Source: Bacillota bacterium (GTDB lineage: Bacteria > Bacillota_I > Bacilli_A > RF39 > UBA660). Taken from it: a DNA stretch of 47,810 bases. The stretch spans positions 1-47,810 of the forward strand of contig QAMK01000003.1 of the NCBI GenBank assembly GCA_003149915.1. Reading direction: 5' to 3'. A program made the translations under genes and the position numbers. The notes under the pieces were generated by a model. It ran no database searches, was not told the DNA's origin, and saw nothing but the letters and a program-made list of their open reading frames with translations. The first letter of the stretch is position 1, and every line of letters starts with the position of its first letter. Positions 35,301 through 44,076 of this stretch are shown here, one piece after another.

Positions 35301-38300
35301 TAAAACCTCAATTTGATTTCGTAAACTCATAATCGGTTCTACATTCGTACCTGCCGTATTAGTAAGCGTTTTGACAAGTGCCTCTGGATTGGAAGCATTA
35401 TGATTTCGTCCTAAGAAATAGAAACGATCTGTCTCATATTGATACTCTTCTAAAGGGTCTTCGATAACCATGCGGTTGACAACGTAAACGTTCGTCTCAT
35501 TATCATTACGGGCTTTCCGCATTGTAATCAAAGAATGAGTATCTTCATCGTAAGTGCTCTCTAAGAACATACTGTTGAAAACACGATGACTGACATCTGC
35601 CATATTTTCACAAATAATCGGTTCCATATAAGAAGTAAGTTCTAATCTCTTTACTTCATCACCACTGTTCGTAAATGTAATCTTACGAATTTCAGCATGA
35701 TGCTCTTTCGTAACAGCAATCTCAGTTGTCGTCGTAATATCGCCATCGGTACGAATGTACTTAATTTTATCAGAAGCAAAAATAACTTCGTATTTATCTG
35801 GTGCAATATTGATTGGAGCATAGGTATTAGACCAAACTTTACTAGTATCCAAATCTTTAATATATAAGAAATAACCGTAATCTTGTTCTGTTATTTTACG
35901 ATAACGATTCAATTGAATAGTACGATAACGACTGAAAGAATCACCACGGTCGTTCATCAACAAACAATATTTCTTGTTAGATAAAACAGAGACTTCTGGC
36001 ATATCAGAAACATAGTTGAATGCTCGAATGTCGTTTTCAATTTTTTCTTTAGCATAATCGTATTTCTTATATTTTGCAATCTTCATATCGATATTTGCTT
36101 TCAATTGAACTTTTTCTTTCAATAGAATATCGAATGTTTGAACAGATACATTGTCATGGAAATAATTTTGAACCAAACCATCTTTCAAATAGTTAGCAAT
36201 TCCAATCAAACTCATACCTTGATGATGAGCAAAGAACGCTTTGACAGGATTTCCTGTCTCTACATCATATGATTCATAAAAACCATATATACCATACATG
36301 TCCAAATCACGGAATTTCAACATATTCCGGTAAACATCTTCTGGGAATAGACGTGTTGCCATGAATGAAGAATACGGTGACAATACAATTCTAGAGTCCT
36401 TCTCTTCTTTCGCTTTCAAATACGGTGTAGAGAAAGCACGATATTTATAGTTTTGGGCATTATCTAATTCGTCGTATGCACATTCAGAAATTCCCCACGG
36501 CAATGCTTTGTCGATACTAGCCATATACTCTTTCTGACACATATGTGCAAAATGATACGTTTCATCCAATAACGTATTCGGATAGTTCTTCATAAACAAA
36601 TACGGCATGTAATACTCAAAAGAAGTACCTGACCAAGAAATCAAACCTTTAACATGATTGAAACTCGTTAATGACTTATCCAAACAGAACCAATGCTTAC
36701 TTGGAACGTCTCCCTTAGCAATTGCAATAAAACTCGTCAGACGACTTTCACTAGCAAATTTATTGTAATTGTAAATTGACAAGGCAGCTTCGTTTACATC
36801 ATATCCAATACTGAATACATCTTTCTTATTATATAGTTTCTTAAAGTTCGTATTGCGAACCAAGCGTTCGACCTTTTTAGCAAGTTTTTCATCATTCTTT
36901 GCTAATAAAAATTGTTGAACGACCATCAAAGATGCAACGAAATTACCGGAATCGATAGTAGAAACAAATTGCGGTTGCATTGCACTCATCGTCTTAATAC
37001 TATACCAGTTGTATAGATGTCCATTCCATTTCTCTAAATCTTCCACAGTGTCGATAATATTAGATATCAAACGAATCGCTTCGTTTGTCTTAATAAAACC
37101 AAGTTCATCGGCAGAAACAACCGCCAACAAAGAAAAGGCAATATCTGTTGGAGAAGTTCTCAAATCCAATTTATCTTCACGGTTTTCTTGATAATTATCT
37201 GGAATTAAGTAATGGTATTCGGGTGTCAAATTTTCCTCAAAATAATGCCATGTACGACGAGCAACTCCTAGTAATTTATCTTTTTCATCATCTGTCAAAT
37301 TTTGTAAATTACTCGGGATAGGTTGACTAACATTGTAAAGCACAAAAGGTGCACTAATAAAGATAAGTCCAAAGATAATCGCATAGAAGTTAACAGTAAA
37401 CAAACCGACAACTACTAAAACGATTCCCAAAATTAAATTGAATAAGAAATTGCGAATATAGGTTGGCAAATCGGACTTCATCGTCTTTTCTGCTTCCTCT
37501 GCAGTAATCCAATTTAACAAATTCTTATGACTAATTAACAATCGATACATCGTTCTAAAAAATGCATCCATATATAGTTTAGAATAGAATGGAATCGTTG
37601 CTAAAACAATATAGGAACGTAATAAAATTGACTTACTACCATTCATTAAATTTTTATAATAAACGGTCAACAAATCATCATGACGATCGTAAATCTTACT
37701 TTGTAAATAGAAAATAATCGGTAAAAAGATTTCTAATAGAATAAATAAAATCCACCAAATCGGAGAAGTTTTACCAAAGAAGATAGCAAGAATTAATACG
37801 AGCAACATAGCAGGTTGTAAAAACATACGAGCAACGTTGTCAAAAATCTTCCATTTACCTAATGTATTAACTGGATTTTGAACTCTTTTACCATCTTGAT
37901 TTTTAACTCTCGGGAATAACCAACCGATAATTTGAACGTCGCCTCTTGCCCAACGATGTTGACGAGTAGAATCCGTCAAGAATTTAGCAGGGAAATCATC
38001 GATCAATTCAATATCTCCAACATAACCACAACGCAAATAATTTCCTTCCAATAAATCGTGACTTAAAATTAAATTATCTGGGAATCGATGATTCATAATT
38101 TCATCGAATACTTTCAAATCGTAAATTCCTTTTCCAATGAAACTTCCTTCGTTAAAGGAATCTTGATATGCATTCGGAACAATTGCAGTATAAGAATCAA
38201 ATCCACCGATACTAGCAAAAATTTGTGAGTAAAGAGATTTGTTTGTAGACTCGATATCAACACTGACACGAGGTTGCATCAATGCATATCCGCGAATAAC

Positions 38301-39974
38301 TTTACTCTCTTTTTTATTCAAAACTGGATGATTCAATGGATGAGCCATCGCACCAACTAAATTCAAAGCTGTATTTAATACAAGTCTTGTATCCGTATCT
38401 AACGTAATGACATATTTAATACTAACGTGGAAATCTTTCAAAGTATGAATGACATAATATTTTTGTTGATCTTCTTTAGACATCGTTCGCAATAACAAAC
38501 GATTGAACTGTAGTAATGCCCCACGTTTTCTCTCGTATCCTAAATAGCAACTCTCTTTTGGATTATAAAAACGTTTTCGATAAACGAAATGGAAAATCTC
38601 TTTCTTATACTTTTCATTTAACTTCTTAGCATACATCACACCGTACTCACTAACTTCTTTATCGTATGGCATGACGGCTTTCTGCTCTGCCTTTACATCT
38701 CCTAGTAACGTAAAATAAAGATTGTTGGTTCGATTAACCAAGTAGTATGTTTCCAAAGTATCGAACATTTCTTTAATCTTTTTTGTGTTGCTGATGATAG
38801 TAGGGATTACAACCATCGTTGCATCTTTTTCTGGAATTCCTTTGGAATAATCCATCTTAGGAATTGGTTTTGGCCTTACAAACCGGGTCATCAAATGATT
38901 GACAATTTGAATTACCAGTTGCATAACTGGAATAATCAAAATTACGAAACTTAAAATCCAGTTAGAAAGGAAATGTGGTGCAAGGAAATACGTAATAATT
39001 ACAGAAACAATTACTACAAATAAAATGTATAACCAAACACGCCCCATATAATTCTTCTGTTCAAACAGATAGAATCCAATGTGTTTTTCATTTCTTTCTC
39101 CTTCTTTAATGAGTCCTGAAATATATTCATATTCAGATAACTTGGCTTTCTTTGCAAGTTTCACAATGCGATTTCGATACATATTTTTGGTTTCTACCGT
39201 CATATGATCATATATTTCATCACGCATTAACCGTTTTTCTGCCAAACTGATGTTTTCAAACAATTCCTCACTCGTTAATTCAAAAAACTCTTTTAAATCG
39301 TTAAACAAATTAGAAATTAAAATATTATTATCAATTCTAGACTGATATGCTTCGTTTAAAACTTCTTTTAAACTAATTTGGTGAGCTTCCAAAATTTTAT
39401 TTAACTCTTTAAATGCTTTATTAGATCTCGTACCAAGTTCTTTTAACTGATTATTCAATTCGTAAATATAATCAAAATTTTCACTAAAATCAAAATCAGT
39501 TGTAATAAAATCTTCAATCGCAATTTCTTTGTTATCAACTTTTTCAACTGCTTCCGAAATAAAATCCTTCGTAACTAATTTACTCTTCTCATCCTCACAT
39601 AACTCTCGCAACCGTTCAACATAGTTAAACAATAATAAAATTGGTATAAACGTAATTTCCTTATAAGAAAAGAAATAATGGTTTTCGTGTTGATAAGAAT
39701 TCAACTCTTTCACCAATTTATGAAAATCAATATTATAATTATTTTTTGAAATGATTTTCTTAATAGCATTATTCATATACAAAGAATGTTTCACCTGTTT
39801 TGCTAACTGTTTCTTTTCACGAACAATGTTATTTTTATGTTCAACCAGCAAATAGTAATTATCAATTAACCATTCGTTTGTAATTCCAACATATTCTAAA
39901 TTTTTGGTTTTGGCAATTAAAAAATTATAATAATCTGTAATTGCATCAAAATTCTCAAAAAAATGATTAATCAT
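32322..39974 (-). CDS. Giant cyclic-beta-glucan-synthase-like protein (GT84 + glucoamylase-like + GH94)
   Basis: This 2550-residue membrane protein has the domain order of cyclic beta-1,2-glucan synthase (Cgs/NdvB): an N-terminal helical region, membrane segments at about 310-360, a GT84 glycosyltransferase (VITLDTDTRL near 525, RQHRWARGDVQ as the QxxRW motif near 672), more membrane segments at about 725-880, a glucoamylase-like domain (LRTSPTDIAFSLLAVVSADE, SWSGTSFEYYMPYLF, AFFAHHQGMSLIG) and a C-terminal GH94-like phosphorylase domain (WHESNHFGLR, GGGDWNDGMNRVG near 2233 with the acid Asp, GQYTHSVAWYLMAL). In Proteobacteria such enzymes initiate, elongate and cyclise beta-1,2-glucan. Product and localisation here are inferred only. 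The start is M of MINHFFENF: GGGAGG is seven bases upstream, and an extended frame to 40100 includes the promoter region. pgi follows two bases later. Confidence 0.9.
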   Translation of the reverse strand: MINHFFENFDAITDYYNFLIAKTKNLEYVGITNEWLIDNYYLLVEHKNNIVREKKQLAKQVKHSLYMNNAIKKIISKNNYNIDFHKLVKELNSYQHENHYFFSYKEITFIPILLLFNYVERLRELCEDEKSKLVTKDFISEAVEKVDNKEIAIEDFITTDFDFSENFDYIYELNNQLKELGTRSNKAFKELNKILEAHQISLKEVLNEAYQSRIDNNILISNLFNDLKEFFELTSEELFENISLAEKRLMRDEIYDHMTVETKNMYRNRIVKLAKKAKLSEYEYISGLIKEGERNEKHIGFYLFEQKNYMGRVWLYILFVVIVSVIITYFLAPHFLSNWILSFVILIIPVMQLVIQIVNHLMTRFVRPKPIPKMDYSKGIPEKDATMVVIPTIISNTKKIKEMFDTLETYYLVNRTNNLYFTLLGDVKAEQKAVMPYDKEVSEYGVMYAKKLNEKYKKEIFHFVYRKRFYNPKESCYLGYERKRGALLQFNRLLLRTMSKEDQQKYYVIHTLKDFHVSIKYVITLDTDTRLVLNTALNLVGAMAHPLNHPVLNKKESKVIRGYALMQPRVSVDIESTNKSLYSQIFASIGGFDSYTAIVPNAYQDSFNEGSFIGKGIYDLKVFDEIMNHRFPDNLILSHDLLEGNYLRCGYVGDIELIDDFPAKFLTDSTRQHRWARGDVQIIGWLFPRVKNQDGKRVQNPVNTLGKWKIFDNVARMFLQPAMLLVLILAIFFGKTSPIWWILFILLEIFLPIIFYLQSKIYDRHDDLLTVYYKNLMNGSKSILLRSYIVLATIPFYSKLYMDAFFRTMYRLLISHKNLLNWITAEEAEKTMKSDLPTYIRNFLFNLILGIVLVVVGLFTVNFYAIIFGLIFISAPFVLYNVSQPIPSNLQNLTDDEKDKLLGVARRTWHYFEENLTPEYHYLIPDNYQENREDKLDLRTSPTDIAFSLLAVVSADELGFIKTNEAIRLISNIIDTVEDLEKWNGHLYNWYSIKTMSAMQPQFVSTIDSGNFVASLMVVQQFLLAKNDEKLAKKVERLVRNTNFKKLYNKKDVFSIGYDVNEAALSIYNYNKFASESRLTSFIAIAKGDVPSKHWFCLDKSLTSFNHVKGLISWSGTSFEYYMPYLFMKNYPNTLLDETYHFAHMCQKEYMASIDKALPWGISECAYDELDNAQNYKYRAFSTPYLKAKEEKDSRIVLSPYSSFMATRLFPEDVYRNMLKFRDLDMYGIYGFYESYDVETGNPVKAFFAHHQGMSLIGIANYLKDGLVQNYFHDNVSVQTFDILLKEKVQLKANIDMKIAKYKKYDYAKEKIENDIRAFNYVSDMPEVSVLSNKKYCLLMNDRGDSFSRYRTIQLNRYRKITEQDYGYFLYIKDLDTSKVWSNTYAPINIAPDKYEVIFASDKIKYIRTDGDITTTTEIAVTKEHHAEIRKITFTNSGDEVKRLELTSYMEPIICENMADVSHRVFNSMFLESTYDEDTHSLITMRKARNDNETNVYVVNRMVIEDPLEEYQYETDRFYFLGRNHNASNPEALVKTLTNTAGTNVEPIMSLRNQIEVLPNDSTTVCLINGFGRSKEQIMDIVHSYDDNLSVKKAFEVANLMNIVNTKTMNLTGSEMRVYNIMLNYLYQTTKIAVNEERKEFLKKNALAQNGLWKFGVSGDYPIILVEINDIGDISFVMDILKCFEYYKNNSIFVDIIIINSENSQYAKLIQKAIDEEKYRMYTVNNFYHTPGTITVINNEDITKEDRSVLNVVPRLRFILDDHKSLKEKMDELQKENKISHYSGVLLQHNLPVSTDDYSLDYKTDFGGFTRNGNEYVIYNRNTPTPWSNVIANSTMGTIITNNGCGYTFAYNSGEFKITSWTNDMVTNDKSEGIKVNGEIFDPTVCRHGFGYSVLESETSKLKQELTEFVATEDNVKFFLFKMTNKDKKKQKLRVSFWLNPTFGNFEEKTSRHILTEFMGADNYMKMRNVYSINYSNVSVFMSSSLPIIHAVDNKVLLKQIDVSVELDAQEDKTVVFTLGCAKSDAENLKLIHKYNNLTAARNELKAVKDLWKDRLSVLQVKTPDKSTDFMLNGWYLYQTISSRLLARAGFYQVSGAFGYRDQLQDAMNIVYALPELTRRQILTNAAHQFEQGDVLHWWHESNHFGLRSLYKDDYLWLVYATIEYLTVTEDYDILKEKVPFATGEELKPGEHEKGITFGYSKEKVSLLEHMELSLHLTMNSLGVHGLPLMGGGDWNDGMNRVGVKGKGESVWLGLFFCDILSRYIPLMQKINPKYNVKPYQDAMNQMAKSLNEHAWDGTYYLRAYFDNGAKLGSHENTECKIDLISQSFAVLSGVAPKERETQALNSVHDLLVDKENGLVKLLTPAFSKSVNNPGYIMSYPEGLRENGGQYTHSVAWYLMALIKAHKYDEAYEYFHMINPVNKTATNEAVYRYKVEPYVIAADIYSSPRYPGRGGWTWYTGSAGWFYKVGMRDILGFYKEGDIVRIAPHVPAGWKEYKIQYRYLDTTYQIIVKLGKENKVTIDGKKNTKMEFKLTNDKKTHEIEIQTKDA

Positions 39975-40001
39975 TCCCATACCTCCCATTTTCTTAAACT
40001 T

Positions 40002-40007
40002 ATTATA
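40002..40007 (-). promoter_or_regulatory. -10 box of the glucan synthase-pgi operon
   Basis: TATAAT reads leftward 28 bases before the chosen ATG. The -35 (near 40025-40030) is weak. Confidence 0.55.
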
Positions 40008-40045
40008 ACATTTAAAAACGATTTTGACTAATAAAAATATAGCAA

Positions 40046-40070
40046 CAAAAAAAGTCGGATATTTCCGACT
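40046..40070 (-). terminator. Intrinsic terminator of the tsaEBD operon
   Basis: AGTCGGA (40070-40064) pairs with TCCGACT (40059-40053) around a 4-base loop, followed leftward by eight T residues. Confidence 0.88.
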
Positions 40071-40074
40071 CTTT

Positions 40075-41610
40075 TTAAGCAAAGACAATAACGATACCAA
40101 TCATCAAAATTGCAACCACAAATGCCATAATTAGTATATTAAGATTACTGAATGCGGACTCCCCTTTGGAAGCATCATTCGGGAGTGATGATATATTTTG
40201 ATTCGTATAAACTTTTACCATCGTATCTTGTTTTACCATAGATTGTTGAATGGCATCCACTTCGGCTGGTGGAGCAGATATTACCGTAATGGTCGTCGGA
40301 TCATTGATATCTTTGGAAGCCATACGATAATTCATTGTCCCGTCAGAATTCTTATTAGAGGCAATTGTCCCAGCATCCATTGACTGCAACATATCTTCTT
40401 TGGCTTGGCTAAATTCATCTTTGTCACAAGACATGGTAATGGCAGGCTTATTTTCTTCGCCTTGCTCTTTCATCGTAACATTCACTTGTTCTGGATTGTT
40501 AGGATCATCTTGAATGACAATATCTAAACCCGTTCCATTTTCATTTGCACTAGCACGGAACATATTAACAATGCCTGCAACTTCCATAGCAGGAACTTGT
40601 GTCTTAACTGAATTAGAAACAGTTTGAACCGCTTCATTAACTACTTCAGCAGTTAAAATTGCCGTAGTCGCAACAGCAGCAGCAACAGTAGAAGCAGCAA
40701 CCATACCTGCGTTCGCACCTGCTAAACTAGCCTTTAAATCGGCGGCCTCATCTGATTTTTCTTCTGCAATTACTTCCCCAGTTTCAATATCGGTAATCAC
40801 ATTTGTATCACTAATACCGTCAGAATCGATTGCATTCTCTTCTACTGCAACCCCAGAATTATCGGAAGCATCTGTCAAATCGTTAATCATTTCAGCATTG
40901 TCATTGTAAACTTCCGTCAAAGACTCAGATGTATAATAAGAATCGATAACTTCTGGATGTTCTACCATAAACTCAATTTGATCAGTTTGAACATCTTCTG
41001 GCAATCCTTCTAAATAATCAACATCATCACGTGCAGTTGCAATAACATCAGCAATTTCTGTAAATAATTCCTCAGCTTCATACCCATTATTTCGATTGTA
41101 AATATTTAAGTCAAATCCTCCTGAAGAATTGTATGAAAATTGCATCTCACATGTTCCACCCGAAAAATTGGCAATTAAAGCATCGACTGCTGCTTGGTTT
41201 TGTGCTTCAACTCGAATCGAAAACGTATCAACTCCATATTCAGATTCTGCCGCATGAACCGCACTGTATTGAATCTTCTCCCGATCACAGACGTGAGATA
41301 AGGAAGTTAGCCCATCCAAAGACTGTTCTTCTTGAACATATTCCTCTACTCCCTCTGCCTCCGGAATCATTTCAGGATCCACTATTTCTTCTGGTTGATC
41401 AATTGCTACATCAGTATCTTGAATTTCTTCCAAAGCATCAATAGTATAATCTTCTAACTCTCCAGACGAAATTAACTCGCGGATATACTCTTCTACATCT
41501 TCTAACGAATCAACTCCAGAATAATCTGGCATTTCTACTCCAGCTTCTTTTAATTCACGCGCAATCATAGTCAATTTGGCATAAACTTGTGCACGTACAT
41601 TTTCAGTCAT
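40075..41610 (-). CDS. Acidic tail-anchored protein of unknown function
   Basis: I do not recognise a family. The protein (511 residues from ATG 41610, with GAGG eight bases upstream) is strongly acidic, with a helical N-terminus (residues 1-75), a possible alpha-beta domain near 105-190 (YGVDTFSIRVEAQNQAAVDA), an Ala/Thr/Val-rich stretch near 295-330 (GMVAASTVAAAVATTAILTA), a second strand-rich domain (TGLDIVIQDDPNNPEQVNVT) and one C-terminal membrane segment in the last 22 residues. It has no signal peptide, so it would be tail-anchored with the bulk in the cytoplasm, or else secreted by an unusual route. It is ten bases behind tsaD and belongs to the t6A operon. Confidence 0.72.
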   Translation of the reverse strand: MTENVRAQVYAKLTMIARELKEAGVEMPDYSGVDSLEDVEEYIRELISSGELEDYTIDALEEIQDTDVAIDQPEEIVDPEMIPEAEGVEEYVQEEQSLDGLTSLSHVCDREKIQYSAVHAAESEYGVDTFSIRVEAQNQAAVDALIANFSGGTCEMQFSYNSSGGFDLNIYNRNNGYEAEELFTEIADVIATARDDVDYLEGLPEDVQTDQIEFMVEHPEVIDSYYTSESLTEVYNDNAEMINDLTDASDNSGVAVEENAIDSDGISDTNVITDIETGEVIAEEKSDEAADLKASLAGANAGMVAASTVAAAVATTAILTAEVVNEAVQTVSNSVKTQVPAMEVAGIVNMFRASANENGTGLDIVIQDDPNNPEQVNVTMKEQGEENKPAITMSCDKDEFSQAKEDMLQSMDAGTIASNKNSDGTMNYRMASKDINDPTTITVISAPPAEVDAIQQSMVKQDTMVKVYTNQNISSLPNDASKGESAFSNLNILIMAFVVAILMIGIVIVFA

Positions 41611-41620
41611 TTCAAACACC

Positions 41621-42616
41621 TCACTTTAATTCAGAACTAGATACACTATTTAAAGTTAAATCGGCACGTCTACCATCCAAATATGCAAAATATCCAGCGG
41701 CTCCAATCATAGCAGCATTATCCGTACAATACTCAATTGGTGGAAACGAACAATCAACATGATTTTCTTCACAAAGAACTTTAAGTCGTTCCCGTATGCC
41801 ACGATTGGCAGCAACTCCACCTGCTACAATTAACTGATGAACATCGTAATCTTTTAAAGCCTTCATCGTTTTACTTGTAATGGATTCCACAACAACATTC
41901 TGAAAAGATGCCGCTAAATCATCGGGACGAATTGCATTTCCTCTTTGTTCTTCATTATGAACCAAATTGATAACAGCGCTCTTTAATCCACTAAAACTAA
42001 AATTATACGAATCATCTTGTAAAGGAATCGGTAATAAATAACTTGGATCCCCTTTATGAGCCATTTTATCCACAAGTGGACCACCTGGATACGGCACATT
42101 TAATACTCTAGCGACTTTGTCGTAGCACTCACCTACTGCATCATCTAACGTACCACCTAATTTTTGAAAGGAATAATGATTTTTCATGTAAATTAATTCT
42201 GTGTGACCGCCACTAATTACCAAAGCAATCAACGGGAATTTCATTTCATGAACCAAACTGTTCGCATAAATATGCCCTGCAATATGATGAACCGGAATCA
42301 AAGGTTTCTGATGTACAAAAGACAACGTTTTTGCAGCCTCCATTCCAATCAACAAAGAACCAATTAAACCTGGCCCATATGTAATAGCAATGGCATCAAT
42401 ATCATCCATCGTCATATTTGCTTTTAATAAACATTCTTCTAAAACAATCGTAATATTTTTAACATGTTCACGGCTAGCAATTTCCGGAACAACGCCACCA
42501 TATTCTTTATGAATATCAATCTGTGAAGAAACAACAGTCGCAATTTCCTTTACACCATCTTGTACAATAGATGCACTCGTTTCATCACAACTACTTTCTA
42601 TTCCTAAAATATTCAT
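41621..42616 (-). CDS. tsaD: tRNA N6-threonylcarbamoyladenosine transferase TsaD
   Basis: TsaD (Kae1/YgjD) transfers threonylcarbamoyl to A37 of ANN-decoding tRNAs with TsaB and TsaE. The protein is 331 residues from ATG 42616 (a TTG two codons earlier is possible). It has LGIESSCDETSASIV, the metal-binding HxxxH pair His111 and His115 in VHHIAGHIYAN, ALVISGGHTELIYM, and the phosphate-binding LIVAGGVAANRGIRERL, with CTDNAAMIGAAGYF near the end. Length is standard. No strong ribosome binding site is visible, so translation may be coupled to tsaB, which ends 24 bases upstream. Confidence 0.97.
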   Translation of the reverse strand: MNILGIESSCDETSASIVQDGVKEIATVVSSQIDIHKEYGGVVPEIASREHVKNITIVLEECLLKANMTMDDIDAIAITYGPGLIGSLLIGMEAAKTLSFVHQKPLIPVHHIAGHIYANSLVHEMKFPLIALVISGGHTELIYMKNHYSFQKLGGTLDDAVGECYDKVARVLNVPYPGGPLVDKMAHKGDPSYLLPIPLQDDSYNFSFSGLKSAVINLVHNEEQRGNAIRPDDLAASFQNVVVESITSKTMKALKDYDVHQLIVAGGVAANRGIRERLKVLCEENHVDCSFPPIEYCTDNAAMIGAAGYFAYLDGRRADLTLNSVSSSELK

Positions 42617-42640
42617 ACTCAAAGTACATCAACTCTTTTT

Positions 42641-43285
42641 CTATTCATCTTTATTTTTTAATCTGTTTTCTTCTGCTTCTGTTCTCTTCAAATATTCTGG
42701 TGATACCAAATGAGGATGAATTTCTTCTAAATTCTCATAACGAGTAATGATCCGCTCATAATTTGGTCGATATGGATAAACAGGAAATTTATCATTAGAA
42801 ATGGTATCGTTCGTGACAATACAAACTTTACCAGGTAACTGTTCCATTGCAACTTCCAAAGTCGTTTTCAAAATATACTGATTGTTCATAACAGCAGTTC
42901 CATTTTGATCGTAAATTCCAGCAAAAACGTAACCACGACGAGCATCAATCATCGGAACAATATAATCGTAATGGTCAATAGAAGAAGCCATCGCCTCTAA
43001 ACTAGATAAAACTGAGATTTTTTTGGAAAGAGACCAAGCATATACCTTTGCTATCGTGACACCAATACGAACACCAGTAAATGATCCTGGACCATTTACA
43101 ACCAAAATTTTATCGACTTCATTTGGAGTCAAATGCGCTTCTTCAAAAAGTTCTGCAATCGCAGGTAACGTCATCTTAGATAAATCTTTATCCATTTTCT
43201 TTGAAATAGATGCAATTACCTTATCATTTTGAACAATTGCTGAATAAAGGTAAGAGGAAGAAGTATCTAAATAAAACACTGTCAT
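42641..43285 (-). CDS. tsaB: tRNA threonylcarbamoyladenosine biosynthesis protein TsaB
   Basis: TsaB is the inactive TsaD-like partner that forms the t6A complex. The 214-residue protein begins with the ASKHA-type strand FYLDTSSSYLYSAIV, has the family signature VNGPGSFTGVRIGVTIAKVY (residues about 64-83) and VPMIDARRGYVFAGIYD. It overlaps tsaE by four bases (ATGA). No rimI acetyltransferase gene follows, although many Bacilli carry it here. Confidence 0.94.
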   Translation of the reverse strand: MTVFYLDTSSSYLYSAIVQNDKVIASISKKMDKDLSKMTLPAIAELFEEAHLTPNEVDKILVVNGPGSFTGVRIGVTIAKVYAWSLSKKISVLSSLEAMASSIDHYDYIVPMIDARRGYVFAGIYDQNGTAVMNNQYILKTTLEVAMEQLPGKVCIVTNDTISNDKFPVYPYRPNYERIITRYENLEEIHPHLVSPEYLKRTEAEENRLKNKDE

Positions 43286-43737
43286 AATACTGCCTCACAA
43301 AGTTCTTCATACTTTGGCCCAATCGGATTAATCGTAATAATACGACCATCTTCATCCGAATCCATCGCACGAATTTTAATTTCAAGACGCTCTTCTGGTA
43401 AATAATCCCGAATCATATCAGCCCATTCGATAATAACAATGCCACCTTTATGAAAATATTCTTCTAGTCCCAATTCATCAGTACGGTCTTCAACTCGATA
43501 AGCATCAATATGAAATAAAGGTAATTCTCCAGAATAATATTCTTTAATAATATTAAACGTAGGAGATGTAATATCTTCTTCAACTTGCATTGAACTAGCA
43601 AAGCCCTTCGTAAATACAGTCTTTCCCGTCCCCAAATCACCATTTAAACAAATGACCATATCTGGAAATTTTTCAGACTCAATATTCTGCGCCAATTCTA
43701 TTGTATCAGCTTCACTATAAGATGTTATTTTATACAT
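43282..43737 (-). CDS. tsaE: tRNA threonylcarbamoyladenosine biosynthesis ATPase TsaE
   Basis: TsaE is the small P-loop ATPase that resets the TsaB-TsaD complex in t6A synthesis. The 151-residue protein shows Walker A GDLGTGKTVFTKGFA, SPTFNIIKEY, FHIDAYRVEDRTDELGLEEY and IIEWADMIRDYLPEERLEI, in family order. AGGTGAT precedes the ATG. It opens the operon tsaE-tsaB-tsaD-acidic protein, from a promoter whose -35 lies within the upstream terminator. Confidence 0.96.
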   Translation of the reverse strand: MYKITSYSEADTIELAQNIESEKFPDMVICLNGDLGTGKTVFTKGFASSMQVEEDITSPTFNIIKEYYSGELPLFHIDAYRVEDRTDELGLEEYFHKGGIVIIEWADMIRDYLPEERLEIKIRAMDSDEDGRIITINPIGPKYEELCEAVL

Positions 43738-43755
43738 TCTCTATCACCTAAATAG

Positions 43756-43784
43756 ATTATACCCAAAAAAAATGAGTTGTACAA
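43756..43784 (-). promoter_or_regulatory. Promoter of the tsaE operon, overlapping the upstream terminator
   Basis: TTGTAC (43784-43779) is exactly 17 bases from TATAAT (43761-43756). The -35 contains the loop (GTAC) of the preceding terminator; the 3' arm and eight T residues form the spacer. The leader is only about a dozen bases. Confidence 0.75.
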
Positions 43785-43790
43785 CTCATT
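43765..43790 (-). terminator. Intrinsic terminator of the coiled-coil protein operon
   Basis: The 20-base perfect palindrome 43771-43790 folds as an 8-bp stem with a GTAC loop, followed leftward by eight T residues (43772-43765); TTTTT also follows on the plus strand. Confidence 0.88.
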
Positions 43791-43804
43791 TTTAAATACT
43801 TTTA

Positions 43805-44059
43805 TTAGTTTGCAAACTTCGGTTGTAAATATTTTGCTAATAAGTCGAATAGTTCAGGGTCTTCGACAGAAGCAAAGAATAATTTTTCCCCTTCTTTTTG
43901 TTCTTCGACAATATCAACATCATCATTAACGTCTTCACCATCCGGAGTGATTCCTACTAATAATAAATAATTTTTTCCATGATAAATTGCTTGGTTAATA
44001 ACGATGTATTGTTTGTCGTCATCAAATGTCAAAGTTTTGTGAATATAATTAGTATTCAT
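43805..44059 (-). CDS. Small acidic protein, possibly DUF1292-like
   Basis: The 84-residue protein is soluble and acidic, with strands (KTLTFDDDKQYIVINQAIYH, NYLLLVGITPDGEDV), an acidic loop (EDVNDDVDIVEEQKEGEK) and a final helix (ELFDLLAKYLQPKF). The pattern, a short beta sheet that reads a value and an acidic linker, recalls DUF1292 proteins, which often lie near tsaE-like or Holliday-junction genes in Bacilli, but the match is too weak to assert. GGAGGG precedes the ATG. It is 17 bases after the large coiled-coil gene. Confidence 0.72.
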   Translation of the reverse strand: MNTNYIHKTLTFDDDKQYIVINQAIYHGKNYLLLVGITPDGEDVNDDVDIVEEQKEGEKLFFASVEDPELFDLLAKYLQPKFAN

Positions 44060-44076
44060 AGCCTTCCCCTCCTATC

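Noticed and set aside
39975..40100. 42-residue extension of the giant glucan synthase (reading frame open to 40100)
   Set aside because: It covers the previous gene's terminator region and the -10 box, and the internal ATG at 39974 has GGGAGG at ideal spacing.
43805..44059. Firm assignment to DUF1292
   Set aside because: The size and acidic, strand-rich pattern fit, but no conserved motif could be confirmed by eye.
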